DNA of 64,000 nucleotides from JAVJSU01 sp040219275 (lineage in GTDB: Bacteria > Chloroflexota > Anaerolineae > Aggregatilineales > Phototrophicaceae): positions 110,366 to 174,365 of the forward strand of contig JAVJSU010000041.1 in assembly GCA_040219275.1 (NCBI GenBank). The letters are read 5' to 3'. Numbering within the stretch: position 1 is the first letter of the stretch; every line of letters starts with the position of its first letter. Positions 16,188-25,087 of this stretch are shown one piece after another. The notes under the pieces were generated by a model, which was given only the letters and a program-made list of their open reading frames with translations, had not been told where the DNA came from and did not search any database. Made by a program: the position numbers and the translations under genes.

Positions 16188-19160
16188 ATGACTTTACGCC
16201 TGATTGCTCCGCGCCGATTCGTTACCATCGCCACATTTTTCGCATTTGGCGGGCTGGCGTTACTATTTTTTTATCAGCTTGCCTTCAGCGATGGGATTCT
16301 GGCGCGGGGCGATACCTTCGCCTATTTTTATCCCTATTGGGATGCACGCGACGCGGCGCTGGCGAACGGTGAACTCCCGCTGTGGACACCCGATTTGTTC
16401 ATGGGTGCGCCCTTGCTGGCGAATTCGCAACTCGGCACATTCTACCCGCCGAACTGGTTGACGATTTCCGTCCCCGCACCGCAAGCCATCAAAATCAGCA
16501 TTCTGATTCACACGGCATGGGCGGGGATCGGCGCGTTTTTGCTGGCGTGGTACGTGGGCGGGATGGGTGTGTTTCCGGCAATGATCGCGGGCGGTGTGTT
16601 TGGCTTCGGCGGGCATCTGGGCGCGCATGTCGAACAGATCAATCAGCTACAGGGATTGGCATGGATGCCGTGGTTGTTTTTGCTGTGGCATTACGCGTTA
16701 AACCGTCCGGCACGCTTCGTCCCGTTGATGGCGATTGCGTGGGCGTTGCAATTGCTCTCCGGTCACACGCAGACGGTCTTTATCTCCGGTGTCGGCTTGG
16801 GCGTTTACTTGCTGGCATATGTCGCACTAACTCCGCACGAATCGCGCAGAAAATTATTGCGTGAACTTGTGCGCGGCGGGATGCTCCTGTTACTAAGCGT
16901 TGCGCTGGCGGTGATTCTCGCGCTACCCCAATTGATACCCGCGCAGGAATTGACCTCGCTCTCGAATCGCGGCGATGGCTTGAACGCACAGGAAGCAACC
17001 GCGTTTAGCTGGAATCCGGCATTGATCGGGCGAACGCTCCTGCCGAGCTATGACGCGCAACCCTTCGCCGAATACATCGCCTATTCGGGCGTGATCGCGC
17101 TGTCGCTGGCGTTGTTGGGGGCGGTAGCGGTGATGAGGCGTGAAGAGTCGGGTGATGGTACAGATCAATCCGGCGAGAAGGGCGACCTCCGTAGGGGCGA
17201 CCTGGTAGGTCGCCCTCATCCCAATATACATAATCTCAACCGCATCTGGCTGATTCTGGCGCTGGTTGGCATTGTTTTTGCGCTCGGACGGTTTACGCCC
17301 GTGTATCTGGCGCTGGCGAATTTGCCGGGCTTTAATTTGTTCCGCGTTCCGGCACGCTGGCTGGCATTGTTCGCGCTGGGGATGGCGATGCTGGCGGGGA
17401 TCGGTGTGCAAACCCTCCTCAGCGATTACATCCGGCGCATAAAATTGTGGCATCTCGGCGGGATTGTCGCGGTGATCGGGGCGATCATGGCGCTGAGTCT
17501 GTTCTCGGATCGTGCTCAGGCGGAAGTCAACGGGTCTGCGTTGCCGTCGATGACGACATTTGCGGCGTGGGTAGTGGCGCTGGTGGTGGTTGTGGGGATG
17601 ATATGGTGGAGAAATTTTGGATTTGTGCGGCATAATCCCCTCCCTAAATCCCTCCCCGATTCTCAGGGAGGGACTTGGCGCTTAGGTTTCTATTTCCGCC
17701 CGCTCCTCATTGTCCTCATTTTCGGCGAATTATGGCTGGCATCGCACACGCTACCGTATAACGATCTCGCCGATCCCGATGTCTACACCTATCCGCGTTT
17801 TGCCGCCTATCAGATGCAGGCTTACAACGCGGATGAGATCGTCCCCGGACGGCTGTTGAGCATCTCCGGTCTGCTGTTTGATCCGGGGGATCGCGCTAAT
17901 CTGGAAGCCCGTTGGGAGCGCATGGGTTTGAGCGACAATGGCTCTGCGTATGCCTTCACAGCGACCAAAATGCAGGAGACACTCGCCGCCAATTTACCGC
18001 TGACGTGGGGCATTCAGAGCATCGACGGCTTTGACGGTGGCTTGTTGCCGACCATCTACTACACGGCGTTTACTTCGCTGATGTTGCCACCGGATACGCT
18101 CCGCACGGTGGATGGGCGTTTGCGGGAAATTCTGGCGCAACCGGACTGTCGTGGCGCGTGCATCCCCGATGATCGCTGGCTGGATTTGACCAACACACGC
18201 TACCTTTTGCTGGATAAAGTCTATGATCGCGTGGTCGATGGCATCTTCTACGACACGGCGTTTACCATCCCGATTGATGCGGGCGAAAGTTATATTCTGC
18301 AAGATACGCTTGGGTTCGTCTCGAATTCGGTGCATCTGCTGGTCGAAGGCGACATCATCACCGAAAATGCGCCCGATGTGAGCATGATCGCTAACAATGG
18401 CGACACGATTGCGCTCACAGCATTTGATTCTCAACTCTTGCCCGACGACGGTTTGACGCTTGTGCGCTACACGGCAGATGAAATCGTCACGCCCGCGCAA
18501 CTCGTCTTTTCTGCGTCTGATGCGCTGGCGATTCGGGCTGTGTCGCTGGTGGATACGCGCACGGGCGATTTCGTGCAACTCGCGCCCAACGGCTGGCGCA
18601 GGGTCTATTCAGCGGACATCAAAATTTACGAGAATCTGGATGTTCTGCCGCGTGCTTTCGTCGTGCATGAGGTGTATTCCACGCCGGATACATGGGCTGG
18701 CACGGAGCAGGCGCTCTACTTCATGGTGCCACAGGAGTTTGATCTATCCAGTATGGTCATCCAACATACTGGCATTTCAGAACGCCCTATTGAACGCTTT
18801 GAACTCGGTCCACCTATTGCCTTTGAAGGGCGTGATTTAAACAGTTCCACCGCAGAAATCGTCGAATACACACCGACCCGTGTTGTTGTGGAAGTCCATG
18901 CGGCGGCATTAGGTCGCCTGGTGCTCACTGATGCCTATTATCCCGGTTGGCAGGTCACTATGAATGGTATTGATTATGTTGTAGGACTTGCGAATACCAT
19001 GTTCCGTTTTGCTTACGTGGGAGAAGGAACTTCAACTGTCGTGTTCGAGTATCGTCCGTGGTGGCTCTGGCTTGCCACACCGATCTGGACATGGGGATTG
19101 GCGCTGGTGATACTCGGTGTGGGCTGGTTTGTGGGGAGATCGAAGCCATCATTGTCATAG
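16188..19160 (+). CDS. YfhO-like multi-pass membrane protein with two in-frame repeat insertions
   Basis: A 990-residue protein. The first 60 residues (RGDTFAYFYPYWD, then LPLWTPDLFMGAPLLANSQ) match the conserved lumenal loop of YfhO-family membrane proteins, which have a GT-C glycosyltransferase-like architecture. About twelve membrane helices follow to residue about 520, then a large extracytoplasmic domain (about 525-945) and a final helix. YfhO of firmicutes acts in lipoteichoic acid glycosylation; here the substrate is unknown. Two loops between helices carry intergenic-type repeats read in frame: GDLRRGDLVGRPHP (DNA 17186-17220) and PLPKSLPDSQGG (17637-17676). I use the ATG at 16188 (AAAGG upstream) rather than the TTG at 16185. 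It follows the HEAT-protein gene by 9 nt. Confidence 0.8.
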   Translation: MTLRLIAPRRFVTIATFFAFGGLALLFFYQLAFSDGILARGDTFAYFYPYWDARDAALANGELPLWTPDLFMGAPLLANSQLGTFYPPNWLTISVPAPQAIKISILIHTAWAGIGAFLLAWYVGGMGVFPAMIAGGVFGFGGHLGAHVEQINQLQGLAWMPWLFLLWHYALNRPARFVPLMAIAWALQLLSGHTQTVFISGVGLGVYLLAYVALTPHESRRKLLRELVRGGMLLLLSVALAVILALPQLIPAQELTSLSNRGDGLNAQEATAFSWNPALIGRTLLPSYDAQPFAEYIAYSGVIALSLALLGAVAVMRREESGDGTDQSGEKGDLRRGDLVGRPHPNIHNLNRIWLILALVGIVFALGRFTPVYLALANLPGFNLFRVPARWLALFALGMAMLAGIGVQTLLSDYIRRIKLWHLGGIVAVIGAIMALSLFSDRAQAEVNGSALPSMTTFAAWVVALVVVVGMIWWRNFGFVRHNPLPKSLPDSQGGTWRLGFYFRPLLIVLIFGELWLASHTLPYNDLADPDVYTYPRFAAYQMQAYNADEIVPGRLLSISGLLFDPGDRANLEARWERMGLSDNGSAYAFTATKMQETLAANLPLTWGIQSIDGFDGGLLPTIYYTAFTSLMLPPDTLRTVDGRLREILAQPDCRGACIPDDRWLDLTNTRYLLLDKVYDRVVDGIFYDTAFTIPIDAGESYILQDTLGFVSNSVHLLVEGDIITENAPDVSMIANNGDTIALTAFDSQLLPDDGLTLVRYTADEIVTPAQLVFSASDALAIRAVSLVDTRTGDFVQLAPNGWRRVYSADIKIYENLDVLPRAFVVHEVYSTPDTWAGTEQALYFMVPQEFDLSSMVIQHTGISERPIERFELGPPIAFEGRDLNSSTAEIVEYTPTRVVVEVHAAALGRLVLTDAYYPGWQVTMNGIDYVVGLANTMFRFAYVGEGTSTVVFEYRPWWLWLATPIWTWGLALVILGVGWFVGRSKPSLS
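17195..17215. repeat. GGGCGACCT palindrome inside the YfhO-like gene
   Basis: GGGCGACCT-GGT-AGGTCGCCC, preceded by GTAG. The same unit occurs between genes at 20233-20253 (arms GGGCGAACT) and 47293-47313 (arms GGGCAACCT), with a half copy at 1267. A direct GGGCGACCT also precedes it at 17180-17188. Confidence 0.85.
17637..17676. repeat. CCCTCCCTAAATCCC-type repeat inside the YfhO-like gene
   Basis: CCCCTCCCTAAATCCCTCCC begins a stem whose partner GGGAGGG lies at 17666-17672. A related sequence is intergenic at 34888-34990 and remnants flank 14429. It is read in frame as PLPKSLPDSQGG in a loop of the membrane protein. Confidence 0.75.
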
Positions 19161-19242
19161 CGCGGATGGGTCACTTGTCTGATGGGTTTTTCGCCGCGAT
19201 GTGTTAGGATTTGACGCATGATTTTGAATCTGGGAGTGCGAC

Positions 19243-20133
19243 ATGGGGAACTTGAAATTTTATATCGTGGACGTTTTCGCCGAGCAGAAATATGCGGGCA
19301 ATCAACTGGCGGTGATTCGGGGCGCGGAGGGCTTATCCACCGACGAGATGCAGACCCTCGCTCTGGAAATGTACTATTCAGAGACGACTTTCATCCCCAC
19401 CGATGGGATGCGCGACGGCGGCTTCGATGTGCGGATTTTCACGTCCGATACGGAAATGCCCTTCGCCGGACATCCCACGCTTGGCACGGCGTTTGTGGTC
19501 AACCAATTTATTCTGCCCGAACCGGCGAAAAAAGTCATCCTCAACGAAAAAGTGGGACCCATCCCCGTGACCTTCGGCGACGATGGTGTGCTGTGGATGC
19601 GCCAGAATCCGCCCACTTTTGGCGAAACCTTTGACCATGCTGAAATCGCGTCGATCATCGGGCTAGCGCCAGAACAACTCGATAGCCGTTTTCCGGTGCA
19701 GATCGTCTCCACAGGCATCCCGTTCACGATTGTGCCACTGACCACGCTGTACGCGGCACAGCACATCAAAATCGACTGGGATCGCTTTAACGCGCTGATG
19801 AATCCGCATGTGATCGGGAGTGCGTTAAACGGCATACTCGTTTTTTCGCCCGAACCGTATGAGGCGGAAAACGACCTGAATGCGCGGGTGCTGTTCGATA
19901 CGCCGACCATGCCAGAAGACCCCGCAACCGGCGCGGCGCAAGGACCGTTGGCGAGTTATCTCAGCAAGCATCATTATTTCGGCACGGATGCGGTGGATTG
20001 TCGGGTGGAACAGGGCTATGAGATGCGCCGTCCATCGCTCATCATGCTCAAGGCGCACGACAAAGGCGAACATATCGAAGTCAACGTGGGCGGGCGAGTG
20101 CAAATGGTCGCCGAGGGCGAGTTGATCCGGTAA
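19243..20133 (+). CDS. PhzF-family isomerase/epimerase
   Basis: 296 residues with the diagnostic PhzF motifs: FYIVDVFAEQKYAGNQLAV at the N-terminus, catalytic Glu in YYSETTFI (about residue 47), FTSDTEMPFAGHPTLGTAFV, and the second-domain signature DPATGAAQGPLASYLSKH. The family has two hotdog-like diaminopimelate-epimerase-type domains and includes the phenazine enzyme PhzF and many isomerases of unknown substrate. No phenazine genes are nearby, so I do not infer that pathway. GGGAG is 6 nt before the ATG. It probably has its own promoter, as the previous gene ends 82 bp upstream. Confidence 0.92.
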   Translation: MGNLKFYIVDVFAEQKYAGNQLAVIRGAEGLSTDEMQTLALEMYYSETTFIPTDGMRDGGFDVRIFTSDTEMPFAGHPTLGTAFVVNQFILPEPAKKVILNEKVGPIPVTFGDDGVLWMRQNPPTFGETFDHAEIASIIGLAPEQLDSRFPVQIVSTGIPFTIVPLTTLYAAQHIKIDWDRFNALMNPHVIGSALNGILVFSPEPYEAENDLNARVLFDTPTMPEDPATGAAQGPLASYLSKHHYFGTDAVDCRVEQGYEMRRPSLIMLKAHDKGEHIEVNVGGRVQMVAEGELIR

Positions 20134-20228
20134 CACATCAAAACCGCCTATCTGGTCGGGGTGATGCGGAAACAGGCTTAACTCAACGGGTTTGTCACTT
20201 TAGGATCCGGCGCTAGAGCCGCACTCCC

Positions 20229-20253
20229 GTAGGGGCGAACTGCTAGTTCGCCC
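20229..20253. repeat. GGGCGAACT palindrome
   Basis: GTAG, then GGGCGAACT-GCT-AGTTCGCCC (20233-20253). Compared with the copy at 17195, both arms changed together (C to A on the left, G to T on the right), so the stem is kept. Confidence 0.75.
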
Positions 20254-20366
20254 ACGCTCTTTTCTGCCCGTGTCTCCGCGTTAGGCTTTTCTTTGCGGGA
20301 GCGCACTCCGGCACTCCCCTACAATGGAACACTCAAGCGTGCATCCGCTTTACTCAGCACTATTTT

Positions 20367-20406
20367 CTCTGCGTTCCTCCGCGTTCCCTGCGACTCTGCG
20401 TTACGC
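20367..20406. repeat. CTCTGCGTT module preceding element copy B
   Basis: CTCTGCGTTCCTCCGCGTTC, CCTGCGACTCTGCGTTACGC. It is followed by a 52-bp T/C-rich spacer with ACTCAGCACTT, then the TTTGGCGG head. The same order occurs at 1303-1408 and, reversed, at 32668-32765. Confidence 0.65.
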
Positions 20407-20456
20407 TTTTTACTCAGCACTTTGAACTTTTTTCTTTCCACTTTCAACCCCTTCCA

Positions 20457-20690
20457 AATTGAGTCCATTTGGCGGAGCATTTGGCTCACTGCGCCCTACC
20501 CATCCATGTTACACTGTTAAGGAAAATAGGCATGGACGGAGGCACTACAAACAACATGCCACAAAATCTGCCAACCTGATGGCACAACTGCCAACTCAAA
20601 AAACGTATTTTCCCCCTCAAATTTGGAAAAATGTCGTCATGTTGGCAGAAAAAAATAATGCTGGCAATGGCAGAAGCCAACCACAAACTT
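20457..20690 (+). repeat. TTTGGCGG-head dispersed element, copy B
   Basis: The head GAGTCCATTTGGCGGAGCAT, then TTGGCTCACT, matches copy A with one change. Downstream come ATGTTACACT (in the place of TGTGCTATCCT), CTGCCAACCTGATGGCACAA, TTCCCCCTCAAAT and the tail TTGGCAGAAAAAAATAATG. The heptad tract is reduced. It ends about 60 bp before ywbE. No gene is visible in 20134-20750. Confidence 0.75.
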
Positions 20691-20750
20691 CAATTCATTG
20701 CGTGAATCTGTTAAGCTAAAGCGAAATTCGACTGAGGAAGCGCAAAACTG

Positions 20751-20993
20751 ATGACTGATGGACAAAATCGAAATGACATTCGCCCCGGCGTTGAGGTGGC
20801 GATTGTGCTTAAGCAAGATCAACGCACGGGCAAATTGACGCATGGCATCGTCAGGGATATTTTGACGAAATCGCCCAATCATCCACGCGGCATCAAGGTG
20901 CGCCTGACCGATGGACAGGTCGGGCGCGTTCAGCAAGTCGGCAAGGCACAACCACCACGACTCAACCTGAAAGAACTCTACCCGCCGAGCTAA
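20751..20993 (+). CDS. ywbE: YwbE-family protein
   Basis: An 80-residue protein matching the small conserved YwbE family along its whole length: NDIRPGVEVAIVLKQDQRTG, then VRDILTKSPNHPRGIKVRL and DGQVGRVQ. The family is widespread in bacteria and has a compact beta-rich fold resembling nucleic-acid-binding barrels; its function is not established. GAGGAAG lies before the ATG. Composite repeat copy B occupies the upstream region, so the gene's promoter may lie in or beside that element. Confidence 0.88.
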   Translation: MTDGQNRNDIRPGVEVAIVLKQDQRTGKLTHGIVRDILTKSPNHPRGIKVRLTDGQVGRVQQVGKAQPPRLNLKELYPPS

Positions 20994-21016
20994 CTTGGCG
21001 GGTAGGTCTTGACCGC

Positions 21017-21433
21017 TTATATGCCCGGTGGGATTTCCTGAATCGCCCACGAGTTGCCATCAGGATCGGCGAAATAGGCGAACTTGATGGCGCGTGGATA
21101 TTCGACGATCTCGCTGATCTCTAGCCCTCGACTGATGAGCAGGTCACGCATGGCGACGATATCCTTAACGACCAGATGTACTCCTTTGACTGCACCGGGG
21201 TTCACATCAGAAATTTCGCCTAAACCTGCACTAATCACAATCGAACAGGCAGAGCCGGGCGGTGTGAGTTGCACAACGCGCACCGTCTCATTGGGTCGCG
21301 TGTCATGATCGACATGAAAGCCTAGCACATCCTGATAAAAGGTTTTCGCACGATCCACATCTGCCACTGGAATCGGCACAAGTTCTAATTTCATCGTCAT
21401 CACCGAAGATACATTTGACGCTTCGTCACTCAT
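21017..21433 (-). CDS. VOC (glyoxalase-like) family protein
   Basis: 138 residues with the VOC double module: LELVPIPVADVDRAKTFYQD at the first strand-helix and FAYFADPDGNSWAIQEIPP at the last. GGAGAAC precedes the ATG. It is downstream of a DinB-like gene by 24 bp and an SRPBCC gene further up, a combination common in bacterial clusters of small detoxification or lipid-binding proteins. The substrate is not predictable. The C-terminal EIPPG ends 23 bp from the convergent ywbE stop. Confidence 0.87.
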   Translation of the reverse strand: MSDEASNVSSVMTMKLELVPIPVADVDRAKTFYQDVLGFHVDHDTRPNETVRVVQLTPPGSACSIVISAGLGEISDVNPGAVKGVHLVVKDIVAMRDLLISRGLEISEIVEYPRAIKFAYFADPDGNSWAIQEIPPGI

Positions 21434-21457
21434 GGTTTGTTCTCCGTAGCCTATGTT

Positions 21458-21979
21458 TTATGGTGTTTCTTCTCTAACGTATGGCGCTTTTCCACCCAGA
21501 TTACCTACAAATGCCCCCAATCGGCTATGACCGAGCAATTGTCGGATCGCCTGCGATTCGCCCATGTGATACCAGTAATGGTAAGTTGTGCGGCGCAAGC
21601 GTGTGCCGATGCTCTCGGCATACGGTTCATGCGGCTTTCTCTGATTCAGCGTATGCGTCAAAAGCGTTTCGCTATCCAGCGCATCCAACCACGTATTGGA
21701 CATTTCGGTAACACGATGCCATGCCGTCCACATCTCGTCGAGCGGGGGTGAGGTTGCCGGTTGTCCGCTTTCGCAGATGTTGACTTCCGGCGCGGGCATA
21801 AGACCTTGCGGATGCGTCAGCCAGTAGCGTTGCTCCTGACATGCCAGATGCCCGATAATCCAACTGATGCAATTCATGGGTTCAAAGCGTCGCAGAGCAT
21901 CTTCGGCGCTCACGTTTTTCAGCGCGCGTTCAAACTCGCTCCTTGTGAATTGCAGTTGCACAACTAAGGGATGGGGCAT
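21458..21979 (-). CDS. DinB-superfamily protein
   Basis: 173 residues with the DinB/YfiT four-helix plan and likely metal-binding histidines: His in CISWIIGHLACQEQRYW and two in TTYHYWYHMGESQAIRQLLGH. Family members bind a divalent metal and include thiol-dependent enzymes and many uncharacterised proteins; they are unrelated to DNA polymerase IV. An ideal AGGAGG site precedes the ATG. It ends 24 bp before the VOC gene and starts 25 bp after the SRPBCC gene, so the three are probably one transcript. Confidence 0.82.
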   Translation of the reverse strand: MPHPLVVQLQFTRSEFERALKNVSAEDALRRFEPMNCISWIIGHLACQEQRYWLTHPQGLMPAPEVNICESGQPATSPPLDEMWTAWHRVTEMSNTWLDALDSETLLTHTLNQRKPHEPYAESIGTRLRRTTYHYWYHMGESQAIRQLLGHSRLGAFVGNLGGKAPYVREETP

Positions 21980-22004
21980 GATTTCCTCCTGAGAATGTCG
22001 ATAA

Positions 22005-22499
22005 TTAATGATCGGCGGCGAGTAGTCTTTCCAGCTTATCGAGGCATTGGTTCATGCCCATTCTGGACATTTCCATCATCTGTCCCACCGTCCAGCCATA
22101 TTCGGTGACGGTCAATTCGGTTTTGTTATCGCCGAGTGATTTAAACGCAATCACCTGAAGCTGATCCGTCGGGAAATCGGCTGGCATTCCTACTGCAACA
22201 GGGTCGATCTTGTTGCCGTCTTGATCCGCCAGATTGTGAATAAAGTCGATGCGGGCTTGCGGGTCGATTGCCTGATAATCCCACAGGCTATAATGTGTGC
22301 CAAAATCCGGCGAACTCATACCGACGAGCGACTTTCCACCCACCTGCACATCCATTTCAGCCAGCGGACAGGTAAAGCCGTTCGGTCCCCACCATTGCTT
22401 TAACGTGTCGGAATCCGTCCATGCTTTCCACAGCGCGTCCACGGGGGCATCAAATACGCGGGTAACGACGAGATCCTGTTTCTGTTGTTCAGCGTTCAT
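22005..22499 (-). CDS. SRPBCC (AHSA1-like) protein
   Basis: 164 residues of the START/AHSA1 fold: VVTRVFDAPVDALWKAWTDS, LKQWWGPNGFTCPLAEMDVQ, GGKSLVGM, and a C-terminal helix MMEMSRMGMNQCLDKLERLL. This is a hydrophobic-cavity fold. Bacterial AHSA1-like proteins are often paired with ArsR regulators, but here the nearest regulator is an AraC-type gene 96 bp upstream on the same strand. The start at 22499 has AAGGAG at good spacing; a nine-codon upstream extension has none. It probably heads the SRPBCC-DinB-VOC transcript. Confidence 0.87.
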   Translation of the reverse strand: MNAEQQKQDLVVTRVFDAPVDALWKAWTDSDTLKQWWGPNGFTCPLAEMDVQVGGKSLVGMSSPDFGTHYSLWDYQAIDPQARIDFIHNLADQDGNKIDPVAVGMPADFPTDQLQVIAFKSLGDNKTELTVTEYGWTVGQMMEMSRMGMNQCLDKLERLLAADH

Positions 22500-22594
22500 A
22501 AAATAGTCTCCTTGAGTCACTCTCATAATCGAATGGGTAGAACAGATGTATCATACGACAGGCACAAGGAGGCTGTCTTGTATAAAATGGCAAG

Positions 22595-23278
22595 CTATTC
22601 TGGCTGTAGTTGACTAAGTTGTTGCGCGGGTGTGTAGCCCATAAAGTGCTTGAGGGAGCGCGTGAGGTGCGGTTGATCGTAATAGCCCGCTTCGTAGACC
22701 ACATCGAGAATCGGCGTTCCGTTCGCCAGTAATTCAGCGGCGTGTTTGGCGCGTTCAAATTGGCGGATGTGGCTTTGCGTCAATCCGGTAGAATTCAAGA
22801 AGCGATGACGAAGTGTACGGGGCGATAATGCTTGCGGATGATCTTGCAGGGCGGCGCTCACTACAGGGTCACAGACCAGAATATCGTCGCGCACCAGCCG
22901 ATTAATGAACGTATCGACATTTTCAAAATCCGGGATTTGCCACGCAGACCCGTTTAGCCAGAAGGCATCGCTCCGTGCATCCGGTAACATCGTTTCCGAG
23001 TTCAGCATTTTTCTGGTGGGCAGATGAGGCATGAACGTGCCGAGCTTAAATTTAATCCACAGAATTTCTGCGCCCGCGCCATAGGTTACTTCGCCGGAAC
23101 TGGTCAACGGACCGACGACAATAGGATGAATACGCCCATTATGCTTAGAAAAGACCATATGCCAGCTGATTTCGGCGGGTCGGGTAGGCGCGCCATCGCT
23201 AACTGTCCAGCCGTGCGTTATGGACTCCACATAGGGCGAATCGGACAGGCGTTCCTCGAAGACAATAGTCATATCCAT
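22595..23278 (-). CDS. AraC-family transcriptional regulator
   Basis: About 227 residues. The C-terminal third is an AraC/XylS double helix-turn-helix (LSPRTLRHRFLNSTGLTQSH, FERAKHAAELL, ILDVVYEAGYYDQPHLTRSL, FMGYTP). The N-terminal 130 residues form a cupin-like sensor of the DUF6597 kind (VESITHGWTVSDG, GRIHPIVVGPL, ILWIKFKLGTFMPHLP). I use the ATG at 23278; a TTG four codons upstream is possible. It is followed by the SRPBCC-DinB-VOC genes on the same strand and is their most likely regulator, judged from position alone. Confidence 0.85.
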   Translation of the reverse strand: MDMTIVFEERLSDSPYVESITHGWTVSDGAPTRPAEISWHMVFSKHNGRIHPIVVGPLTSSGEVTYGAGAEILWIKFKLGTFMPHLPTRKMLNSETMLPDARSDAFWLNGSAWQIPDFENVDTFINRLVRDDILVCDPVVSAALQDHPQALSPRTLRHRFLNSTGLTQSHIRQFERAKHAAELLANGTPILDVVYEAGYYDQPHLTRSLKHFMGYTPAQQLSQLQPE

Positions 23279-23345
23279 AACTTTCTGCAAATCAACAGGA
23301 CACAGAAGAATTATAGATCATCTGTTCGTAATGGGCAAGCCAGTT

Positions 23346-24203
23346 TTACGTCCACACTTCCCGATAATCGTGCGCGAACTGGTCAAACGTAATCGGTTCG
23401 CGGTGCAGAATCGTGGCGACATCACCGGTCACTTCTTTGGCATTACCGAAGCGGGTGATGGTATAGAGTCCGGCTACGACCAGCGTATAGCCGAATTTTT
23501 TACCCTGTTTTAACTGCTGGATGACGAATTGGAGCAGAGATGGTCTGGTGTATTGGATTGGACGGCTCAGGGTTGTCGTTAATTTAGCCGCGACCTGATC
23601 GTAATTGAGGGCTTCCGCACCAGTGAGGGTAAATTTCGCATTTTCATAACCGTCTTCCGTTAATACCTGCACAGCGACTTCGGCGATGTCCCGTACATCA
23701 ATGAAGCTGGTCATGGCATCACCTACTGGCAGAACGATCTCGCTACGGTCACGAATTTCGTCACGATGGGTTGTGGAAAGATTCTGCATAAAAAAGCTAG
23801 CGCGCAGGAAGGTATAAGGTACGCCGGTCTGTAAGATCAGTTTTTCGATCTTATGATGAGGCACAATCGGGTTTTTCTCTACACCTTGAATCGAGAGGAA
23901 AACGATTTGTTTTATGCCTGCGCCAACCGCCGCCCAGACCGCCGGGGCAACATCACGCGAGACATTGGAAATTGCCGGCGGGCGCACAAGAAACACGCGT
24001 TCAATACCGTTGAAAGCCTCATGAAAGGTTTCCGGTTTGAGAAAGTCAAATTGCACAATATCCGCATCTTCGCCGAAGGTGGCACGGGCAGACTCCGTAT
24101 GATATGCGCCAATACGCACGTCAACCCCCGCCGCCTGTAGACCTTTAACCACTTCAGTGCCCACATTTCCGGGCGCACCTGTCACTAGAATTTTCGCGCT
24201 CAT
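23346..24203 (-). CDS. NmrA-like NAD(P)-binding Rossmann protein
   Basis: 285 residues of an atypical short-chain dehydrogenase. The dinucleotide loop is ILVTGAPGNVGTEVVKGL. VQFDFLKPETFHEAFNGIER and VFLVRPP follow, and HHKIEKLILQTGVPYTFLRA takes the place of the YxxxK active site. It lacks the catalytic Tyr, which fits the NmrA/HSCARG group of redox sensors or QOR2-like quinone reductases. A GAGGAG site precedes the ATG. The gene is between a methyltransferase gene and the AraC gene on the same strand. Function beyond NAD(P) binding is open. Confidence 0.87.
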   Translation of the reverse strand: MSAKILVTGAPGNVGTEVVKGLQAAGVDVRIGAYHTESARATFGEDADIVQFDFLKPETFHEAFNGIERVFLVRPPAISNVSRDVAPAVWAAVGAGIKQIVFLSIQGVEKNPIVPHHKIEKLILQTGVPYTFLRASFFMQNLSTTHRDEIRDRSEIVLPVGDAMTSFIDVRDIAEVAVQVLTEDGYENAKFTLTGAEALNYDQVAAKLTTTLSRPIQYTRPSLLQFVIQQLKQGKKFGYTLVVAGLYTITRFGNAKEVTGDVATILHREPITFDQFAHDYREVWT

Positions 24204-24308
24204 CAGTTGAGTTTCTCCTCAAAATTAGTTCATATATAACCTAATTATAGATGACTTCGCACCAAAATCGCCTAACAAATGAACACGATTAAACAGGATA
24301 TATGTCAC

Positions 24309-25046
24309 TTATCGCCCACTTTTTTCCTTAATCCCGCCGAATAACGCCAGTTCAAAAACCTTGAAGTAACAATCGACATGCACGAAGCCGATTTCCCTCA
24401 GCCAATTGCATTGCGCGTCTACCGGCGCGAGGATATTGGCGTGTTTGTCCTCACGATGATGATGTTTATCTGCAAATGTGGCGTGGCTATCCGTCCCGCC
24501 AGTATGCTGATGATAGGCAAACATGGAGTCAATCATCATGTCATCAAACAAGCCCTCTACCCAATCATCTTCAGGGGAGACATGCTCCATGTTCAAAAAC
24601 ACCCCGCCCGGCGCGAGCAACTCATAAATTTCCTGATACAAACGCCGTTTGATCTCGTCCGGCTGATGATGAATCGAATAACCGGAGACGATCACCTCAA
24701 ACGGAGCGTGCGCCTGCAATACGTTCACCCAATCCGGCGTGCTGTAATCACCCTGTATGAAGATCAGGTTTGGATTGTCGCTCATTTTCTCCCGCGCCAC
24801 GTCCAGCATCGGTTCGGAAAAATCGAACAGCACGCCTTTCGCATCGGGGTAACTTTCCAGCACAGCCCGCGCCAGCACACCATCGCCACAACCGAGATCA
24901 AGAAATGAGACGACCTCCTGCCGTGCTTTGTGGATGACGCGTAGCATGACATCCATTTGCTGATGTGCCAGCGGGATCGCACCGCGCACCCCTTCCAGAT
25001 AGCCTCTAGTGACCTCTGCCCCTTGCCAGACTCTATCGTGTCTCAT
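24309..25046 (-). CDS. Class I SAM-dependent methyltransferase
   Basis: 245 residues with a complete Rossmann-type SAM site: motif I SFLDLGCGDGVLARAVL, acidic loop AKGVLFDFSEPML, motif II FIQGDYSTPDW, and IVSGYSIHHQPDE. The tail carries a His-rich stretch (HATFADKHHHREDKHANI) and GGIKEKS. The substrate is unknown; the plan fits small-molecule methyltransferases. AGGA lies before the ATG. Just upstream is a small palindrome GTTAAGTTAAC (25075-25085), a possible operator. It does not obviously share a transcript with the propeller gene 41 bp upstream. Confidence 0.87.
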   Translation of the reverse strand: MRHDRVWQGAEVTRGYLEGVRGAIPLAHQQMDVMLRVIHKARQEVVSFLDLGCGDGVLARAVLESYPDAKGVLFDFSEPMLDVAREKMSDNPNLIFIQGDYSTPDWVNVLQAHAPFEVIVSGYSIHHQPDEIKRRLYQEIYELLAPGGVFLNMEHVSPEDDWVEGLFDDMMIDSMFAYHQHTGGTDSHATFADKHHHREDKHANILAPVDAQCNWLREIGFVHVDCYFKVFELALFGGIKEKSGR

Positions 25047-25087
25047 GTTTAGATTCCTATGGTAGTTAAGTTAACCCATTAATGAGG

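Noticed and set aside
16923..17633. Long minus-strand open frame of 236 codons antisense to the YfhO-like gene
   Set aside because: Composition is rich in His, Arg and Gln as expected for a shadow of a GC-biased gene. It has no family match and lies wholly under a well-supported gene.
19243..20133. PhzF as evidence for phenazine biosynthesis
   Set aside because: No other phenazine gene is present. PhzF-family proteins are common in bacteria without that pathway.
21458..21979. DinB family read as DNA polymerase IV
   Set aside because: The sequence has the small His-metal four-helix fold of the DinB/YfiT superfamily and no polymerase motifs.
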